DNA of 38,134 bases from Candidatus Aminicenantota bacterium (GTDB lineage: Bacteria > Acidobacteriota > Aminicenantia > Aminicenantales > Saccharicenantaceae): contig JAPKZD010000015.1 in the NCBI GenBank assembly GCA_026393975.1, positions 62,640 through 100,773 on the forward strand. The letters are read 5' to 3'. The translations under genes and the position numbers were made by a program. This document shows, piece by piece, positions 31,869 to 38,134 of this stretch; position 1 is the stretch's first letter, and each line of letters begins with the position of its first letter. The notes under the pieces are model-generated. The model was not told the origin of the DNA and made no database searches. It was given only the letters and a program-made list of their open reading frames with translations.

Positions 31869-34001
31869 TTAGCTCCATGAACTGACGAACTGAAGCAAGT
31901 TCTGGACGGTGAACAGCAGCTGCGTCAGGAGCTTGACGACGTTGCGCCGGAGCCCGTCGACGCCGCGGCTGTTGTTGGCGAGGTTCGCGTCGATGAGCCA
32001 GACGCCCTCCGGGTCGACCTGGGCGCTTTCGACCTCGACCGGCTTGATGAACTCCAGGCGGGTCCAGCGGGCCTGGCCGTCCCACCTGCGCGTTTCCGTC
32101 GTCCCGTCCTTGAACCGCACCAGGACCTTGACTTGGGCATCCCCGCGAACGCGCGCTTCGCCGAAACGCCTCAGGACGACCGTCGTCAGGTACTCGGCCT
32201 TGGCCTTCGCCTGGGGCGACTTGGCTTCCCGGGTGTCGAGTTCCTCAATTTTTTTCGAGGTCATCTCTTCGCGGGCCCCCTTGACGTCGAAGACCCCGCG
32301 CCGCGCGCGGGGGACTTTGACCGACGCGACCTCGGCGACGCCGTAGTCGAAGGCCAGGGTCGAGTCGAGAAGCTCGTCGAAAAACCAGGTCATGTCCTTG
32401 CCGGAGACCTCGTTGACGACCCCGATGAATTCGGCCTTCCCGGGGTGCTTGTAGCGATAGCGCATGTGGTAGGTCCGCATGACCCTGGCCCACGTTGGCT
32501 CGCCGAGAAGCCCTTCGAGGGTGCGGAGGAGGGTCGCCGCCCTCATGTAGACGTTGGCGGCGTAGCTTCCGGAGTTATAGAATCTCCAGGACCAGGCGGT
32601 CACCGGGTCGTAACGGACGGTGTTGATCGCCGCGAACCGGTCGAGTTCGAAATCGAAGGTCTTGGGCAGGCGGAGCAGCCAGGTCAGCGGGATCCCCTTG
32701 AAAACCATTGGCACGGCGCCCGGGCCGTAGGCCCGAGCCATGACCTGGCCCGTCGAGTAGGTGTTGAAGCCCTCGTCGAGCCAGGCCGCCTCGAATTCGT
32801 TGTTGGCGACGAGTCCATACCAGTAGCCGTGTCCGAACTCGTGGACGATGACCCCCTCCGGGGAGAGGATGTCCTTGCTCGTCAGGACCTGGGTGCCGGC
32901 GGTGAACAGGGTGGGATACTCCATCCCGCCGCTCTCGGTGCGGTAAGGCGGGTCGACCATGGTCACAGTTTCATAGGGATAGGGGCCGTACCAGAGGCCG
33001 TAGTACTTGATGGCGGCTCGGAGCGCCCGGAAATGACGCTCGATCTGCCCCTCGTGCTCGGGGGCGATGAGCAGAGTCATCTTGACGTCGGGGAGCTTGA
33101 CCTCTTCGAGGGGAAGCCCGAGCAGGTCGGCCGTCTCCCGGTATTCCTCCGGGGTCACTTCCTTGCGGGCGATGAACTCGCGTTCGACCTTGATGTAGCG
33201 GGGGTCGGCCATCCAGGCGAAATCGTGGACCATGGCCTGGCGGTATGTATAAGTGGTTTTTTTGGCCGACTCGTCGATCCGGACCTCGGTCTGTTTTCCG
33301 GACGAACCGACCATGAAATCCCGGGGCACGGTGATGTGGACGACGAAATCAGCGAAGTCGGCGAAGAACTCGGAATTCTGATGGTAGGCGTGGGCGTTCC
33401 AGCCCTTCCCCTCTTCGTAGACGCCGGGCTTGGGGAACCATTGGGCGATGAAAAAGGAGTTCTTGTAATAACCGGAGCGGGCCACGGTCCGGGGGACCTT
33501 GCTTCGGAATTCGAGCCGGAGACGGACGCTCTCTCCGGGATTGACGGGTTCGGGGAAGAGGACGCGCATGACGGTCTGGTCGTCCGGGTGCTCCGGTCCG
33601 TCAGGCGTGGCGAAGGCGAGGCCGGACTTAAGGTCCGTGCCGTCCGCCAGACGGATGTCCGTGATATCGATCCAGCCCCACTCGCCTTCGTCGGGGGCCT
33701 TGCCCCGGCCTAACATCGATTCGGCCCGGGCTTCCCGGAGAAAGGCGCTCTCCTCGTTTTTGAAGGCGTTCCAGTAAAGATGGAGGAGCATGTCGGGGAC
33801 GGCCTCCCGGGACGTGTTGGTCCAGACGATCTCTTCCTTGCCGAGGAGCATCTTGTCCGCGGCGTCGAGCTCGACCCAGATCTCGTAGCGGAGGATGGGA
33901 GCGGCGGCGACACCCGCCGCCTCCTGCCGCGGAAGCGCCCGCGGCGGCAGGACCAGGAGAGCGGCGCCCAACAAACATGCGGTGCCGATGCGTTTTCTCA
34001 T
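31869..34001 (-). CDS. Exported M1-family (gluzincin) metallopeptidase
   Basis: 710 aa. A signal peptide (about residues 1-24, RKRIGTACLLGAALLVLPPRAL) is followed by an N-terminal beta-saddle domain. The catalytic domain carries GGMEYPTL (the GAMEN-like loop, about 358-365) and the zinc site HEFGH (387-391), with third ligand Glu410 in AAWLDEGFNTYSTG. This is the M1 pattern HEXXH-x18-E. The C-terminal third is a beta-rich region (about 580-690) ending in a hydrophobic stretch (LLTQLLFTVQNLLQFV), which could anchor it to a membrane. It probably trims peptides outside the cytoplasm. A G-rich site TAGGGGG lies before the ATG. It is the second gene of a four-gene operon. Confidence 0.9.
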   Translation of the reverse strand: MRKRIGTACLLGAALLVLPPRALPRQEAAGVAAAPILRYEIWVELDAADKMLLGKEEIVWTNTSREAVPDMLLHLYWNAFKNEESAFLREARAESMLGRGKAPDEGEWGWIDITDIRLADGTDLKSGLAFATPDGPEHPDDQTVMRVLFPEPVNPGESVRLRLEFRSKVPRTVARSGYYKNSFFIAQWFPKPGVYEEGKGWNAHAYHQNSEFFADFADFVVHITVPRDFMVGSSGKQTEVRIDESAKKTTYTYRQAMVHDFAWMADPRYIKVEREFIARKEVTPEEYRETADLLGLPLEEVKLPDVKMTLLIAPEHEGQIERHFRALRAAIKYYGLWYGPYPYETVTMVDPPYRTESGGMEYPTLFTAGTQVLTSKDILSPEGVIVHEFGHGYWYGLVANNEFEAAWLDEGFNTYSTGQVMARAYGPGAVPMVFKGIPLTWLLRLPKTFDFELDRFAAINTVRYDPVTAWSWRFYNSGSYAANVYMRAATLLRTLEGLLGEPTWARVMRTYHMRYRYKHPGKAEFIGVVNEVSGKDMTWFFDELLDSTLAFDYGVAEVASVKVPRARRGVFDVKGAREEMTSKKIEELDTREAKSPQAKAKAEYLTTVVLRRFGEARVRGDAQVKVLVRFKDGTTETRRWDGQARWTRLEFIKPVEVESAQVDPEGVWLIDANLANNSRGVDGLRRNVVKLLTQLLFTVQNLLQFVSSWS

Positions 34002-34053
34002 TCTGAACCCCCTAACGGTGATGGGCGTCGGCCAGGCCGGATAATCTTCAAGA

Positions 34054-34506
34054 TCAGTCTCGCAGCCATTCCTCCCAGGCGGTCCGCCGGGGGAAATACA
34101 TGAAGACCAGGAGGAGGGAGGCGAAGACGAGGACGTAGAAATCGATGTTATACCCGCTGAGGAGGAACAAGCCGAGACCCAGTATTCCCGGGATCTCTCC
34201 CAGGACCAGGGTCACGATCGCGGCCCGCTGAAGCCTGTGGAGGGCGGTCTTGGCGTCCTCTCGGGGGGCCTTCCGGAGGAGCCGGGGACGAAGAAGGCGG
34301 ATGAGGACGATGACGACGGCGGCCCCCCCAAATACGCCGTAACGCAGCTGCTGGATGTTGGCGAGCGTGGCGAAGCCGCGGAAAGGCCTGTACACGGCCC
34401 GCAGGATTTCGACGAGGCCCAGATAGATGACCAGGCTGGCGATGATGGTCGTCGCGATCAGAATTACGGACTTGAGATGGACCCTGAGCTCGTCCTGAAT
34501 GTCCAT
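34054..34506 (-). CDS. Four-helix membrane protein of unknown function
   Basis: 150 aa with hydrophobic segments at about 12-35, 53-71, 92-116 and 120-138. A basic stretch with RLLRPRLLRKAPRED lies between the second and third, indicating a cytoplasmic loop. I do not recognise the family. GAGGAGG precedes the ATG and an excellent promoter (TTGCCA-N17-TATAAT) lies upstream. It starts the operon that continues with the M1 peptidase after 52 bp, then the multi-TM protein and the beta-CASP protein. A function in membrane support of the peptidase is possible but unsupported. Confidence 0.75.
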   Translation of the reverse strand: MDIQDELRVHLKSVILIATTIIASLVIYLGLVEILRAVYRPFRGFATLANIQQLRYGVFGGAAVVIVLIRLLRPRLLRKAPREDAKTALHRLQRAAIVTLVLGEIPGILGLGLFLLSGYNIDFYVLVFASLLLVFMYFPRRTAWEEWLRD

Positions 34507-34553
34507 GTCGGCCTCCTCGCGTGCGCGGCCTGACAGCCGGCTGCACCGACGGA

Positions 34554-34582
34554 ATTATATGAGAATCGGGAGCTGCTGGCAA
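34554..34582 (-). promoter_or_regulatory. Strong sigma70 promoter for the peptidase operon
   Basis: Minus strand: TTGCCA (34582-34577), exactly 17 bp, perfect TATAAT (34559-34554), 48 bp before the ATG of the 4-TM protein. Confidence 0.68.
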
Positions 34583-34596
34583 TTAACCCATTCGAC

Positions 34597-34618
34597 GCCC
34601 CGGTCTTAAGCCCGGGGC
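34597..34618. repeat. GC-rich hairpin, possible relic of the dispersed repeat or terminator
   Basis: GCCCCGG (34597-34603) and CCGGGGC (34612-34618) pair around an 8-nt loop in a locally AT-rich spacer. Its first 11 bases, GCCCCGGTCTT, are the same as the start of hairpin A2 at 11990-12000. It lies downstream of the rRNA methyltransferase gene, so termination is an alternative; no U-tract follows. Confidence 0.4.
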
Positions 34619-34728
34619 ATATATTCAAGGTTAATACTGAGCGGCGCTTTTTACCCCGATTATAAAACCGGGTTTTGGCGCAATCGAACGTATCAACCCC
34701 TTCGAAGCGGCGCTCCATGGTCCGGGGC

Positions 34729-35895
34729 TCAATCGACATAGAGCAGGAAGCCCTTCAAGTAGGACGTTTCCGGGTGATAGATGTTGACCGGGTGGTCGCA
34801 GGCCTGGCGGTGCTTCTGGAGGATGCGGACGCGCCTTCCCGCTTCGAGCGCCGCCTGGAAAACGACCTGCTGGAAGAGCCCTTCGTCGACGTGGTGGGAA
34901 CAGGAGAACGTCAGCACGAGCCCCGGGCTGCGGACCCGCTGGAAGGCCAGACGGTTGATGTCCTTATAGCCGCGGCAGGCGGCGACGACGTCGGCCTTTT
35001 TCTTGGCGAAGGCCGGCGGATCGAGGATGATGAAGTCGTGGTCGAGGGCCGGCTCCCTCAGGAATTCGAACACATCGGCCGTGAAGAAGACCCCGGAGTC
35101 CGCGGGAAGGCCGTTGAGATCGAAATTTTCCCGGGCTAGCGCGATGGCCGCAGCCGACGAATCGACGGAGTCGGCCCGGGCGGCCCCGCCTTTGAGAGCG
35201 CAGACCGAGAAGGCCCCTGTATAGGAGAAGGCGTTGAGGACTCGCCGGCCGGCGGCGAAGTCGCGGACGAGCTTCCGGCTTTCCCTTTGATCCAGGTAGA
35301 AACCGGTTTTTTGTCCCTGGGCGAAACTGACCCAGTAAGGGATCCCTTCTTCGAGGATGCGGACTCTGTCGACCCTCTCCCCCACGAGGAGGCCCTCGGT
35401 CTCGGCGAGGCCCTCTTCCCTCCGGGCCGGCAGGTCGGATTTTTCGAGAACGGTCCGGGGCCTGACGGCGCCGGCCAAAAGGTCCAGGATGAAAGGCTTG
35501 AGTTTTTCCATCCCCAGGGTTGCGATCTGGAGGACGAGCACGTCGTCGTAGAAGTCGGCGATGAGGCCGGGCAGGCCGTCGCCCTCGGCGTTGATCAGCC
35601 GGCGGGCGTTGGTCACGGTCGGGTCGAAAAGCCGGGTCCGGAGCGCCACGGCCCGCTCGACGCTCCTGCGGATCCCCTCTTCGGGTGGCTCGTCCCCGAA
35701 GCTGACCATCCGTCCGGTGATCGAACTTTTCCGGTTGAAATAGCCGTGGCCCAAGAGGTCCCCCGCGGCGCTGCGGACGGGAAGGACGGCGCCGTTCTCG
35801 AACTCGGGCAGATCCCGGATGGCGCCGGAGAAGATCCAGTGGTGCCTGTTCAGGACGGCCTTGTCCCGGCCGGGCATGAGGACGACGGCGTTCAT
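34729..35895 (-). CDS. rlmI: Class I SAM-dependent rRNA m5C methyltransferase, RlmI family
   Basis: 388 aa. An N-terminal PUA RNA-binding domain (about 1-75, PGRDKAVLNRHHWIFSGAI) precedes a small EEHEE-type domain. The Rossmann methyltransferase contains KTGFYLDQRESRKLV, VLNAFSYTGAFSVCAL (SAM site), IILDPPAFAKKK (catalytic DPPxF) and LTFSCSHHV with the Cys typical of m5C enzymes. This is the COG1092/RlmI architecture that methylates C1962 of 23S rRNA in E. coli; the exact target here is inferred. The ATG at 35895 is preceded by GGGGAGG and overlaps the Nudix gene stop by 4 bp. Open sequence upstream of it is the Nudix gene in another frame. Confidence 0.88.
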   Translation of the reverse strand: MNAVVLMPGRDKAVLNRHHWIFSGAIRDLPEFENGAVLPVRSAAGDLLGHGYFNRKSSITGRMVSFGDEPPEEGIRRSVERAVALRTRLFDPTVTNARRLINAEGDGLPGLIADFYDDVLVLQIATLGMEKLKPFILDLLAGAVRPRTVLEKSDLPARREEGLAETEGLLVGERVDRVRILEEGIPYWVSFAQGQKTGFYLDQRESRKLVRDFAAGRRVLNAFSYTGAFSVCALKGGAARADSVDSSAAAIALARENFDLNGLPADSGVFFTADVFEFLREPALDHDFIILDPPAFAKKKADVVAACRGYKDINRLAFQRVRSPGLVLTFSCSHHVDEGLFQQVVFQAALEAGRRVRILQKHRQACDHPVNIYHPETSYLKGFLLYVD

Positions 35896-36314
35896 CCCGG
35901 CCTCCCCGCCTTGCGTTTCCCAGGCCGGCCTCCTCGGCCGGCTAGCATTAGGACGACGGGGCGGTCGGGCTCCGAAAAGAGAGCTTCGTCCATGTCTCCG
36001 GGCGCCTGCCAGCGGACCTCGTCGTGGTCGGTGAGTCTGAAGGAGTCCGAAAGGAGCTCCGTCCGGAAGACCAGGAGCTCGAAGGCCATGAGGGCGCCCG
36101 AAAACGGTACGGAGCACAGGAAATCGCCGACCCGGGCGCGCACCCCCAGTTCTTCTTCGAGTTCCCGCTCGAGGCCCCGTTTGGGGGTTTCCCCTGCCTC
36201 GAGCTTTCCGCCGGGGAACTCCCAAAGTCTGCCGGCCGTCAGCCCCGGCTTCCGCAGAGCGACAAGGACCTTCCCGTCCTTTTCGATCACGGCGGCGACA
36301 ACCTTCGTTTTCAT
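35892..36314 (-). CDS. MutT-type Nudix hydrolase
   Basis: 140 aa. The Nudix box is complete: Gly36, Glu42 and REL-EEELG (Arg50, Glu51, Glu54, Glu55, Gly57) in the GKLEAGETPKRG...RELEEELGV stretch, matching GX5EX7REUXEEXGU. The preceding WEFPGGKLE is typical of MutT/CTP pyrophosphohydrolases that clear 8-oxo-dGTP or modified nucleotides. The extreme C-terminus is Gly/Arg/Lys-rich (GRGGRPGKRKAGRPG). A TAAGAT box lies only 9 bp before the ATG, with TTGTCA at the right distance, so the transcript should be essentially leaderless. It is coupled to the downstream rRNA methyltransferase gene (ATGA). Confidence 0.88.
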   Translation of the reverse strand: MKTKVVAAVIEKDGKVLVALRKPGLTAGRLWEFPGGKLEAGETPKRGLERELEEELGVRARVGDFLCSVPFSGALMAFELLVFRTELLSDSFRLTDHDEVRWQAPGDMDEALFSEPDRPVVLMLAGRGGRPGKRKAGRPG

Positions 36315-36323
36315 GCCCGTCCC

Positions 36324-36352
36324 ATCTTAATTCACCGCCGCCCGATTGACAA
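36324..36352 (-). promoter_or_regulatory. Promoter for Nudix-rlmI, predicted leaderless
   Basis: Minus strand: TTGTCA (36352-36347), 17-bp spacer, TAAGAT (36329-36324). The ATG begins 9 bp downstream, so the start site would be within a few bases of it. Confidence 0.5.
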
Positions 36353-36358
36353 TAGGCC

Positions 36359-36545
36359 TCGGGGATCATCCTCGTTCGCTGCGGTGATTTTTCACGTCGG
36401 CCAGTGTGCCGAACTCGGCACCAAAACAACTCGCTCGGCGTCCGCTACGCCGAGCTCAAACACGTTTTGGCGGTTTCCCCTGAAACTCCCCTCGTCCGGC
36501 ACGCTGCCCGCCTAAATCACCGCAGCGAACGGAGACGACCCCCGA
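36359..36545. mobile_element. MITE-like element with 32-bp inverted termini and three internal hairpins
   Basis: The inner 18 bp of the ends match perfectly in inverted orientation: CGTTCGCTGCGGTGATTT (36373-36390) and its complement (36514-36531). The match extends to 32 bp on each side with four transition differences. Inside are GTGCCGA-AC-TCGGCAC (36406-36421), then CCAAAAC/GTTTTGG (36421-36470) enclosing CTCGGCG/CGCCGAG, then GTTTC/GAAAC (36473-36486). No gene is encoded in the 187 bp and no clear target-site duplication is seen. It lies between divergent Nudix and glgA genes. It could be a miniature transposable element or a structured RNA; no transposase is in the window. Confidence 0.65.
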
Positions 36546-36578
36546 TGACCCTCCGCAGCCCGATCACTTTTCGGTGGA

Positions 36579-36607
36579 ATGACGGTGCCAGTGACTTATG
36601 CTAGAAT
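36579..36607 (+). promoter_or_regulatory. Promoter for glgA, predicted leaderless
   Basis: ATGACG (36579-36584), 17-bp spacer, TAGAAT (36602-36607). The ATG at 36617 is 9 bp after the -10 box and has no Shine-Dalgarno sequence. Confidence 0.5.
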
Positions 36608-36616
36608 AGCCGGGCC

Positions 36617-38065
36617 ATGAAAATAGCTTTCCTCGCTTCGGAAGTCATCCCTTACGCCAAGACGGGCGGCCTGGCCGACGTGGCCGGGGCCCTGCCCAAG
36701 TTCCTATCCGGGCTCGGCGCCGACGTCCGGGTCTTCATGCCGCTCTACCGGGAGGTCCGCAAAAAGAACCTGCCGCTCGAGCCCGTCCTCGTCGATGCCG
36801 CGCTCGACCTGGGCGGAAAGCGGGTGACGTTCTCGGTCTCGGCGCACCGCGCCGGAGGTCTGTCCGTCTTCTTCATCGACCAGGCGGCCTACTTCGACCG
36901 CGACCAGCTCTATGGGACCCCGGCGGGCGATTACCCCGACAACGCTGAACGGTTCGCTTTCTTCAGCCGGGCTTCGCTCGAAACCATGCGGGCGATCGGT
37001 TTCCGTCCCGACGTCGTCCACGGACACGATTGGCAGGCGGCCACGGCCTTCGCCTATCTCAAGTTCAGCTACGCGGGCGACCCCTTCTTCGCCGGGACGC
37101 GCTCGCTTTTCACCATCCACAACCTGGCCTACCAGGGCCTGTTCGAAAAGGACGTCCTCGGCCGTATCGGCCTGCCCGAGTCGCTGTTCAACATGAACGA
37201 CCTCGAATTCTACGGCAAGGTCAATACGCTCAAGGCCGGCATCCTCTACGCGACAGCAGTGACCACGGTCAGCCCGAGATACAGCCGTGAGATCCAGACG
37301 CCCGAATTCGGCTGCGGTCTCGACGGTCTCCTCCGACACAGGGCGGACGCGCTCCGCGGTATCCTCAACGGCGTCGATTACGAGGACTGGGATCCCGCGA
37401 CCGACCGGCTCATCCCCCGGAACTTCGGGCCCGCCGACCTGTCTGGGAAAAACGACTGTCGGGAGGAGCTCTTCCGGATGTTTGGCCTCGCGGCGCCCGC
37501 CGACCTTCCCGTCGCGGGCATGGTCACGCGGCTGGCCGGGCAGAAGGGCCTCGACATCGTCTGCGAGGCGCTGGACTCGCTCATCGGCCTCGGCCTGACG
37601 TTCGTCATCCTGGGCACAGGCGACCAAAAGATCCAGGATTTCCTCCTCGCGGCCCAGAAGATACACCCCGCCCGCCTCGGGCTCAAAATCGCCTTCGACG
37701 AGAGGATCGCCCACACGATCTACGCCGGGAGCGACATTTTCCTCATCCCCTCGCGCTACGAGCCGTGCGGGCTGACCCAGATGTACGCGCTGAAGTATGG
37801 GACGATCCCCGTCGTCCGGGCCACAGGCGGGCTCGACGACAGCATCGAGGAGTACGACCCCATCGCCGGAAGCGGGAACGGCTTCAAGTTCGTCGAGGCC
37901 GCGCCCGAAGCGCTCCTCTCGGCGGCGGCCCGTTCGGTCAAGGCGTTCCGGCGGCCGGGAGCGTGGAAGTCCCTCGTCGGGAACGCCATGGCCGCGGACT
38001 TTTCCTGGAAGCGCTCGGCGGCGGCCTACCTCGAACTTTACAAGAAGATCGCCGCGACCGCCTGA
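36617..38065 (+). CDS. glgA: Glycogen synthase (ADP-glucose type, GT5)
   Basis: 482 aa, the normal length of bacterial GlgA. It extends alpha-1,4-glucan chains from ADP-glucose. The N-terminal MKIAFLASEVIPYAKTGGLADV carries the ADP-glucose-binding KTGGL (15-19). VVHGHDWQAATAFAYLK, TIHNLAYQGLF and GILNGVDYEDWDPATD are all present. The C-terminal GT-B domain has TRLAGQKGLDIV, the ERIAHTIYAGSDIFLIPSRYEPCGLTQMYA catalytic segment (read in parts: AGSDIFLIPSRYEPCGLTQ) and VVRATGGLDDSI. No other glycogen gene is in the window. It has its own promoter and a nearly absent leader, directly after the inverted-repeat element. Confidence 0.95.
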   Translation: MKIAFLASEVIPYAKTGGLADVAGALPKFLSGLGADVRVFMPLYREVRKKNLPLEPVLVDAALDLGGKRVTFSVSAHRAGGLSVFFIDQAAYFDRDQLYGTPAGDYPDNAERFAFFSRASLETMRAIGFRPDVVHGHDWQAATAFAYLKFSYAGDPFFAGTRSLFTIHNLAYQGLFEKDVLGRIGLPESLFNMNDLEFYGKVNTLKAGILYATAVTTVSPRYSREIQTPEFGCGLDGLLRHRADALRGILNGVDYEDWDPATDRLIPRNFGPADLSGKNDCREELFRMFGLAAPADLPVAGMVTRLAGQKGLDIVCEALDSLIGLGLTFVILGTGDQKIQDFLLAAQKIHPARLGLKIAFDERIAHTIYAGSDIFLIPSRYEPCGLTQMYALKYGTIPVVRATGGLDDSIEEYDPIAGSGNGFKFVEAAPEALLSAAARSVKAFRRPGAWKSLVGNAMAADFSWKRSAAAYLELYKKIAATA

Positions 38066-38069
38066 GCCG

Positions 38070-38134
38070 CTAAGACCGCCGCAGGAACTGGGCCGCCGTT
38101 TCCGGCGGGACGGGATTGATATAGAACCCCGTCC
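38070..38134 (-). CDS. 3' end of a minus-strand gene (partial)
   Basis: The minus strand at the window edge is open and reads TGFYINPVPPETAAQFLRRS before a TAG at 38072-38070. The composition looks protein-like, and convergence with glgA (4 bp apart) fits the compact layout. Only 21 codons are visible, so no family can be assigned and the call is tentative. Confidence 0.4.
   Translation of the reverse strand, partial: TGFYINPVPPETAAQFLRRS

Overview
The window is a GC-rich (visibly about 63-66% G+C) bacterial chromosome segment carrying 25 well-supported protein genes, one 5'-truncated gene, a probable 3' end of another, and one tRNA. The organism is probably an uncultured, Gram-negative-like heterotroph. 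A Candidatus Aminicenantes / Acidobacteriota-type lineage is my guess, based on G+C, compact mixed-strand operons, a twitching ATPase, and a corrinoid methyltransferase operon beside housekeeping genes. No marker here settles the taxonomy. UAG is an ordinary stop codon in this window.

Layout. 1-4365: heat-shock operon grpE-dnaK-dnaJ followed by a soluble Ser/Thr kinase; dnaK carries a 5-bp tandem duplication that breaks its frame and also lacks the C-terminal lid. 4383-9208: ilvE, a PilT/PilU-family ATPase and alaS. 9235-11895: a lytic transglycosylase, then on the minus strand a lipid kinase and two small membrane proteins. 11958-12079: a cluster of four hairpins. 12090-13996: a secreted protease-fold/TPR protein lacking its catalytic serine. 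14015-20212: tRNA-Leu(UAG), tig, lon, rho and an Asp/Glu racemase. 20213-20951: an AT-richer non-coding stretch with DnaA-box-like sites next to parB-parA (minus strand), a candidate origin region. 22561-23238: a second non-coding stretch with a copy of the hairpin repeat, a 23-bp tandem repeat, a promoter and an operator-like inverted repeat. 23239-29554: a five-gene plus-strand operon: APC permease, corrinoid-activator (RamA/DUF4445) protein, homocysteine methyltransferase, corrinoid protein and MttB-family methyltransferase. 29601-34582: a minus-strand operon of a 4-TM protein, an M1-type peptidase, a multi-TM protein and a beta-CASP metallo-beta-lactamase protein. 34729-36352: Nudix hydrolase and RlmI-like rRNA methyltransferase (minus). 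36359-36545: a MITE-like element with long inverted termini. 36579-38065: glycogen synthase.

How the genes work together. The most interesting unit is the 23.1-29.6 kb operon. It looks like a complete corrinoid methyl-transfer pathway: import of a methylated amine, demethylation onto a corrinoid protein by a non-pyrrolysine MttB homologue, transfer to homocysteine rather than tetrahydrofolate, and ATP-dependent reactivation of the cobalt by the RamA-like protein. In effect it would be a split methionine synthase fed by a quaternary or tertiary amine. The non-coding DNA is also unusually structured: one hairpin-repeat family occurs at two loci in opposite orientations, with a possible third relic, and there is a separate inverted-repeat element before glgA.
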